Translations under genes and position numbers: made by a program
Assembly: GCA_029263215.1 (NCBI GenBank)
Contig: JAJCXY010000044.1
Location: 1-36,562, forward strand
Source: Acidimicrobiales bacterium
GTDB lineage: Bacteria > Actinomycetota > Acidimicrobiia > Acidimicrobiales > Aldehydirespiratoraceae
Direction: 5' to 3'
Length of the DNA stretch: 36,562 bases
Shown: positions 32,108 to 36,562 of the stretch, piece after piece
How positions within the stretch are numbered: position 1 is the first letter of the stretch
Layout of the letters: each line of letters opens with the position of its first letter
The notes under the pieces: generated by a model
Seen by the model: only the letters and a program-made list of their open reading frames with translations
Told to the model about the DNA's origin: nothing
Database searches by the model: none

Positions 32108-32688
32108 GCCTCGCTCCTGGCGTACATCTCTTCGATCTCCCTTATGAGTGCCACGCGCCGCATATGGCGGTCGCCGCCCCATGGTGTGGCCAGCCACTCC
32201 TGGACGATCTGCCAGGCGAGCGCCGGCCCGGTGAGGCCCGCGCCCAGCGTAAGCACATTTGCCCGGTTGTGCTCCCGGCTGTTTCTCGCGGTGGAGAGGT
32301 CGTAGCAGGCGGCGGCTCGCACCCCCGGAACCTTGTTGGCCACCATGGCCGAACCAATGCCCGCGCCGTCGATCATGATCCCCCAACTGCACGTGCCGTT
32401 GGCCACCTGACGGGCCACCCGGTGGGCCAGAGTGGGGTAGTCGCACGCCTCGGTGCTGTCGGTTCCGCAGTCCTTTACATCCCACCCGGCCTCGGTGAGC
32501 TGCGCCTTGAGCGACTCCTTGAGGCCGAAACCGCCATGGTCGGCACCGATCGCGACGCCCTCGCCCGAGTTGGTCTCGGCCTGCTCGACCGGCTGTTGGG
32601 CGGGCGTCGGGCCATCAAGCACGCCGGCGAGCACATTCGACACGAGACGCCGAACCTCGCCCTCGAAATCCGATGCATTAGCCGTCAC
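32104..32688 (-). CDS. RpiB/LacAB-family sugar-phosphate isomerase with encapsulation peptide
   Basis: A 194-residue protein with an N-terminal tag ([17 protein letters not shown], residues 8-24), a Pro/Gln/Glu linker to about 43, and an RpiB/LacAB core. Core landmarks are [11 protein letters not shown] (Asp50, His51), [21 protein letters not shown] and [10 protein letters not shown] (His140, the ring-opening His). At the position of E. coli RpiB Cys66 (LICGTGVG) this protein reads MIDGAGIG, with Asp107 replacing the Cys. It would interconvert aldose and ketose phosphates, but that change makes the precise substrate uncertain. It starts at GTG 32688 and is the first gene of the operon. Confidence 0.9.
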   Translation of the reverse strand: MTANASDFEGEVRRLVSNVLAGVLDGPTPAQQPVEQAETNSGEGVAIGADHGGFGLKESLKAQLTEAGWDVKDCGTDSTEACDYPTLAHRVARQVANGTCSWGIMIDGAGIGSAMVANKVPGVRAAACYDLSTARNSREHNRANVLTLGAGLTGPALAWQIVQEWLATPWGGDRHMRRVALIREIEEMYARSEA

Positions 32689-32738
32689 GTTGCCATCGCC
32701 CTCATCGAAGCGATCCTAGGCGATTACGGTTCGACTGC
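32689..32738. promoter_or_regulatory. Divergent promoter region of the BMC operon
   Basis: Only 50 bp separate the rpiB GTG from the DUF2461 ATG, so the promoter for the nine-gene microcompartment operon must lie here or inside the divergent gene. I cannot assign -35 and -10 boxes with confidence. No regulator gene is adjacent. Confidence 0.4.
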
Positions 32739-33425
32739 ATGAGCCAGCGCCACTTCACCCCAGACCTCTTCTCCTTCCTCCGTGATCTCTCGGACAACAA
32801 CGAACGATCCTGGTTCAACGCCAACAAGCAGCGCTATGAAGACTCGGTCCGTCAGCCGGCTCTCGATTTCATCACCGAGTTCGCGTCAGCGCTCGAGGGA
32901 ATCTCCACCCACTTCGTGGCCGACTCCCGCACCGTGGGCGGTTCGCTCTTCCGCATCCACCGTGACACCCGTTTCAGCAAGGACAAGACCCCGTACAAGA
33001 CCAACACCGGCCTGCACTTCCGCCACGAACGAGCCAAGGACGCACACGCTCCAGGCTTCTACGTTCACCTCGAACCCCGCAACTGCTTCGTTGGCGCGGG
33101 ATTGTGGTCGCCCGAAGCGAGCGTCTGCCAGCAGATTCGCCACCACATCGATGAGCATCAGGATCGTTGGATCGCGGCGACCCACGAGTCGCCGTTCGCC
33201 GACTTCTACGAACTCGGGGGCGAGTCATTGAAGCGCCCGCCCCGCGGTTTCGAAACCGATCACCCCCTGATCGACGACCTCAAGCGAAAGAGCTTCATGG
33301 GTGCGGGCACGCTCAAACAGGCCGACGTGACCAAGGGGAGCTTCAGCGAAGACCTCGCTTCCCATTTCGCGGCCGCGTCGCCGCTCGTGGCGTTTCTGTG
33401 CGACGCCGTCGGAGTCGACTTCTAG
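32739..33425 (+). CDS. DUF2461 family protein
   Basis: A 228-residue cytosolic protein of the DUF2461 (TIGR02453) family, widespread and of unknown function. Landmarks are FTPDLFSFLRDLSDNNERSWF at the start, RIHRDTRFSKDKTPYKTN, and FYVHLEPRNCFVGAGLW. The length matches the family. It is divergent from the microcompartment operon; this may be chance, since the family is widespread in unrelated settings. Confidence 0.9.
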   Translation: MSQRHFTPDLFSFLRDLSDNNERSWFNANKQRYEDSVRQPALDFITEFASALEGISTHFVADSRTVGGSLFRIHRDTRFSKDKTPYKTNTGLHFRHERAKDAHAPGFYVHLEPRNCFVGAGLWSPEASVCQQIRHHIDEHQDRWIAATHESPFADFYELGGESLKRPPRGFETDHPLIDDLKRKSFMGAGTLKQADVTKGSFSEDLASHFAAASPLVAFLCDAVGVDF

Positions 33426-33447
33426 CCCTGGGCCGGACGGGTCGCCT

Positions 33448-33698
33448 TCAGGAGCCCGGTTTCGCCACGCTCACCGAACCAAGCGTGTATTTCCGTTCCT
33501 CGTCGATGGCGAATCCGATCCGACGAGCTCGCGTCTCTACCTCGGGGTGCGGTGAGAATCCCCACACGAGTTCGAAGCCCAGATCGCGGGCCAGATCGAA
33601 GAGGGCGAAGAACACACGGCGAGGGCCTCATCTCGGCGCCGCCAACCATCGGAAGCGACTGCGAGTGATCGATCCCAACGCTCTGGGTGGACATTCAT
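33448..33698 (-). pseudogene. Small gene interrupted by a frameshift at a GTGTG run
   Basis: From the ATG at 33698 one frame reads MNVHPERWDRSLAVASDGWR and on to RRDEALAV. Near 33617-33622 a GTGTG run shifts the frame; the continuation in the neighbouring frame reads FFALFDLARDLGFELVWGFS, then PHPEVETRARRIGFAIDEER, and ends KYTLGSVSVAKPGS at the TGA (33448). Joined, this gives about 82 residues of coherent, protein-like sequence. Without the two extra bases the gene would be intact. It is a recent pseudogene, a sequencing error, or a shift-translated gene. The family is not recognised. Confidence 0.5.
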
Positions 33699-33725
33699 GC
33701 CCCGAAAGGAGACACCGCGTGTGGG

Positions 33726-35189
33726 TCAGAGCAGGTGCATCGCTCCGACCCTCTCGACCCGCCTGTGCGCGATGGGTATCGACCCGACATGGCCCAGCTC
33801 GCGGCGGGCATGATTCACCATCGCCTCCACCACATCTGGATCAAAAAGGATGCCGGCGTTCTCTGACAGATGGTCCAGAGCCAGCTCTGGGCTCCAACCC
33901 CGGCGGTAGGCCCGATCGGTGGTGAGCGCGTCCCACACATCGGCCACCGCACAGATCCGAGCCAGCAATGGGATCTCCCGGCCCGCCAACCCATCGGGGT
34001 AGCCGCTGCCATCCCACCTCTCATGGTGGTGGAGAACAACATCGATCGTGTCGAGAAGCTCAGAACTGTTGCCCACCAAGTCCGCCCCGAGGCGGGGGTG
34101 CCGCTCGATCACTGCTCGCTCGAATGCGTCGAGTGCGGATGCCTTGTTGAGAATCTCCCGCGGGATACTGATCTTGCCGACGTCGTGCAGCAGGCCACCG
34201 CGGGCGAGGGTGCGGAGCTCATCCGCGCTCAGTCCGAGCAGGACCGCGAGACGAACCGTGAGGCCGGCCACTCGCACAGAATGCCCATGGGTGTACGGAT
34301 CCTTGGCCTCCACCTCCCGCGCTAGTGCGCGAAGAGCCTCCGGATAGCCCGCAGAGATGTGAACCAGTGGATCGTCGGCCAAGGCACGGTCCAAGGCAAG
34401 CGGGCGCCGTGGGTGGCATCGCGACGGGGCCAGGGCGGCGGCGATCACTCCAGCGAATCCCACCAGCATGTAGGCATCGGAGTCCCACCACGCCAGCTCC
34501 CACCGATCGCTGAGCCTGAGGCTGATGGTGGCGGCGATCGTCAACGCCGCCGACATCGCCAGCGCGAGCAGCATGACTTCGCCGCCCAGCCGCCAGCGGC
34601 GCCACTGACCCCAGCCCGCGATCATCAACAGCAGGACCACAATCGAGGTGAGAGCAGTCTGAGCATCGCTCTCCCATTGATATCTTGTGGAGCCGAAGCG
34701 CAAGGGATCGATGGTGAGGACCACCAAGGGACCACCCGTCGCGAGAAGAGTCACTCCCGCCAGCAGGCCACGGTGACGATTGGCCCAGTGCACCACAGCC
34801 CCGTTCGGCTCTGACCCGAGGGCGAGAGTCGCCGCATAAATCGTGACCGCGAGCCAGGGCAGTCGCTCGGCCCATGGGTTGTCCACCATCGACCCGACAC
34901 CCGGCGTCAGCAGCCCGTGGCCCCCCATGGCCATCCCGACCGCGAAACACCCCAACGCTAAAACGACCACGGCACCACCACCGGTCCTGTGGGCCGACAT
35001 GAGTAGGAGGAACGCAAACAAGATGGCGGCCAGAGCCACCAATCCCGCCACGAAGACATGGCCAACCGGCCGCGACGTCTCCGTTTGCGCACCGATTTGG
35101 CTCACGCCCGCGAGCACCAGAGCGGTCGGCCCGACAATCAGGGTCAGAAACAGCCAGTTCCGCCGAACCGCGTCAGACAGCTTCATCAT
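33726..35189 (-). CDS. Membrane HD-GYP domain protein (c-di-GMP phosphodiesterase-like)
   Basis: A 487-residue protein with about eight membrane helices in residues 10-260 and a C-terminal HD-GYP domain (about 285-460). Metal and substrate residues are in THGHSVRV, GGLLHDVGK, ERHPRLGADL, HHHERWDGSGYPDGL (the GYP motif) and ADVWDALTTDRAYR. HD-GYP proteins hydrolyse c-di-GMP or related dinucleotides; all motifs look intact. The membrane part resembles no named sensor that I recognise. Start is one of two adjacent ATGs; no strong ribosome site is seen. Confidence 0.9.
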   Translation of the reverse strand: MMKLSDAVRRNWLFLTLIVGPTALVLAGVSQIGAQTETSRPVGHVFVAGLVALAAILFAFLLLMSAHRTGGGAVVVLALGCFAVGMAMGGHGLLTPGVGSMVDNPWAERLPWLAVTIYAATLALGSEPNGAVVHWANRHRGLLAGVTLLATGGPLVVLTIDPLRFGSTRYQWESDAQTALTSIVVLLLMIAGWGQWRRWRLGGEVMLLALAMSAALTIAATISLRLSDRWELAWWDSDAYMLVGFAGVIAAALAPSRCHPRRPLALDRALADDPLVHISAGYPEALRALAREVEAKDPYTHGHSVRVAGLTVRLAVLLGLSADELRTLARGGLLHDVGKISIPREILNKASALDAFERAVIERHPRLGADLVGNSSELLDTIDVVLHHHERWDGSGYPDGLAGREIPLLARICAVADVWDALTTDRAYRRGWSPELALDHLSENAGILFDPDVVEAMVNHARRELGHVGSIPIAHRRVERVGAMHLL

Positions 35190-35283
35190 GGACTCCGAGT
35201 CGGAGCGGCCGCTCGACTACTTAGCCCAGCTCCCGATCTAGTTACCAAAGTAACCAGGGCCATCCAGCGGCAGAGACCCCCTT

Positions 35284-36114
35284 TCAGTAACGGAGGTCGG
35301 CGACCACCGCGAAATGGTCGCTCGGCCACACGCCATCGATCGGCTGGTCGGCGGCGATCTCACAATTCACCACATGCCCGGCGCCGCCCGCTCGAGGCCA
35401 GCCCGCGAATACATAGTCGATCCGGCGGTCGGGCTCGAGGCCCGCGGCCGCGTACGGATTCGCGGTGCTCCAGGTGGAGCCTTTGCCTCCGCTGCCGGCC
35501 ACCTCCCAAGCGTCGAGGAGGACGGTGTTTTCGACGGGCACCGCGGCCCGCCCGGTGATCATCCTCACCTCATCACTCATGGGATCGGCATTGAAGTCGC
35601 CACACACGACCGCCGGGTACGACCGCGGCCTCGAAGCGGCCACAAAACCCATGAGCTCTCTCACCTGGGCCTGTCGGGGCCCACTGTGGTCGAGTCGCCA
35701 ATTGAGGTGGGTGGTGAAGAGCTGCAACGAGCCGCGGGGGCCGTCGATATCGGCCCTCAGAGCCACCCTGCCTTCGCCGGTGTCGCCATCGCCGGAGTAG
35801 GTGACGCTCTCGGTACCGGAGATCGGCCATCGGGAGAGCACGGCGTTGCCCATCAGCAAGCCATCGAGATCGAGTTGGGCCTCGTAAGCCGAATGAAGAC
35901 CGAGCGCCTCGGCCAGAAGATCGATCTGCCTGCCCCCACCATCGGCCCACACCTCCTGCAACCCAATCACGTCGGGGTCGACCCGCTTCAAGGTCTCCAC
36001 GATCGCCGGGAAGCGCTCCTCCCACGGGCCAAAACGCCACCATAGGTTCCACGTCATCACCTTCACGGTCGTCTCGATGAGGCGACCGAACGGGCCCTCG
36101 TCGTCGCTGGTCAT
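35284..36114 (-). CDS. Endonuclease/exonuclease/phosphatase family protein
   Basis: A 276-residue metal-dependent phosphoesterase. Family residues lie in TWNLWWRF (Asn), IGLQEVW (metal-binding Glu), FTTHLNWR (His), CGDFNADP (Asp, Asn), RRIDYVF and SDHFAVVADL (terminal Asp-His). GAGGAGGAG precedes the ATG at 36114. The fold cleaves phosphodiesters or phosphomonoesters in DNA, lipids or small molecules; the substrate is not predictable. No signal peptide. Confidence 0.9.
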   Translation of the reverse strand: MTSDDEGPFGRLIETTVKVMTWNLWWRFGPWEERFPAIVETLKRVDPDVIGLQEVWADGGGRQIDLLAEALGLHSAYEAQLDLDGLLMGNAVLSRWPISGTESVTYSGDGDTGEGRVALRADIDGPRGSLQLFTTHLNWRLDHSGPRQAQVRELMGFVAASRPRSYPAVVCGDFNADPMSDEVRMITGRAAVPVENTVLLDAWEVAGSGGKGSTWSTANPYAAAGLEPDRRIDYVFAGWPRAGGAGHVVNCEIAADQPIDGVWPSDHFAVVADLRY

Positions 36115-36215
36115 GGCTCCTCCTCGGTTCTGGAGCAGGCTCGCGCCCAGCCGAGCACGAAGACAACTCCGCTCCCCATTTGGTCGGCAGTCGAAGAGTC
36201 AGCTACGAAACAGCA

Positions 36216-36562
36216 ATGCCTCTTCTCCCTCCCGACGACGATCTCGAGCTGATCCACACCCGCACCTACGACACCAGGGTGTACCTCGTCGAGGATCACC
36301 TTGTGGCCCGGGGTGCGGTCCGCGACCGAAAGCCACCCGGTCTACTGGTGGAGGACGACCCCGACACGATCGACATGCACCACATGGTGCTGGAGTTGAC
36401 CGTGTCGATACCTGAGCTGATCATCACGGCTGTATCCCTCGACTTCGAGTCGTTTCCCAATCCCACCTGCCCATCGATCAGCGACTCCTACCAGCAGCTC
36501 GTGGGTCTCAGCATCGCTCGAGGATTCACTCACCGGGTCCGCGAACTCTTCGGTGGGCCGCG
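36216..36562 (+). CDS. DUF2889 family protein, 5' part only
   Basis: An open frame of 115 codons runs off the window end. From the ATG at 36216 it reads LELIHTRTYDTRVYLVEDHL, DMHHMVLELTVSIPELIITA, then CPSISDSYQQLVGLSIARGF and RVRELFGG. The HTRTYD, H-x-M-x-L-x-L and LVGL-x-I-x-x-GF-x-x-RVRELFGG pattern is that of DUF2889 proteins, which normally continue with a Cys-Thr-His segment just beyond the cut. Function unknown. It has no stop inside the window. Confidence 0.75.
   Translation, partial: MPLLPPDDDLELIHTRTYDTRVYLVEDHLVARGAVRDRKPPGLLVEDDPDTIDMHHMVLELTVSIPELIITAVSLDFESFPNPTCPSISDSYQQLVGLSIARGFTHRVRELFGGP

Overview
The window looks like chromosome from a high-GC actinobacterium, most likely of the class Acidimicrobiia. 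This rests on high GC throughout, frequent GTG and TTG starts, 'AACGDD'-type lipoprotein signals, a DUF222/HNH relic and the gene repertoire; no rRNA or ribosomal protein gene is present to confirm it.

Layout. (1) 1-4.6 kb: a small arsenic island between the 3' end of a tRNA gene (probably tRNA-Lys, CTT) and a decayed second copy of that tRNA end. It holds a SigZ-type sigma factor with a cysteine-rich tail, a short membrane protein, and a leftward operon of arsM, two small proteins and a DHA2-type MFS exporter. Two nearly identical 29-bp promoter-like elements precede the arsM operon and the short membrane gene, suggesting a small sigma regulon. (2) 4.9-13.4 kb: a Liv-type ABC uptake system (livG, livF, livM, livH, livK) with two alpha/beta hydrolases, a TetR repressor and a zinc alcohol dehydrogenase. 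Three copies of a TGAAY-N5-TTCAT operator tie livG and the livK/hydrolase promoters to the repressor. (3) 13.4-15 kb: a broken IS110-family transposase with flanking repeats that recur near the tRNA remnant. (4) 15-18 kb: an acyl-CoA-dehydrogenase-like enzyme, an HxlR regulator and a PIG-L deacetylase, with one shared palindromic operator occurring twice. (5) 18-22.6 kb: three envelope proteins of unknown role: a poly-threonine-linked secreted or membrane protein, a lipoprotein, and a polytopic protein with a 12-cysteine head. (6) 23-25.6 kb: a DrrAB-like ABC exporter and a degraded DUF222/HNH gene. (7) 25.6-27.4 kb: an M19 dipeptidase and a Stf0 sulfotransferase, divergent. (8) 27.4-32.7 kb: a complete, tightly overlapping bacterial microcompartment (BMC) operon. 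(9) 32.7 kb to the end: DUF2461, a frameshifted small gene, an HD-GYP membrane protein, an endonuclease/exonuclease/phosphatase family protein, and the start of a DUF2889 gene.

The BMC operon is the most coherent system. RpiB-like isomerase, DeoC aldolase and a CoA-acylating aldehyde dehydrogenase each carry an N-terminal amphipathic helix of encapsulation-peptide type. They are co-transcribed with one BMC-H, two BMC-T and three BMC-P (EutN/CcmL) shell proteins. The implied core chemistry is cleavage of 2-deoxyribose-5-phosphate inside a shell, with the acetaldehyde trapped as acetyl-CoA. This matches the 'sugar phosphate utilizing' (SPU) class known from BMC surveys, with shell proteins resembling those of Haliangium ochraceum. 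No cofactor-recycling enzyme (PduL-type phosphotransacylase or alcohol dehydrogenase) is visible in the operon, and the isomerase has Asp where E. coli RpiB has its catalytic Cys.
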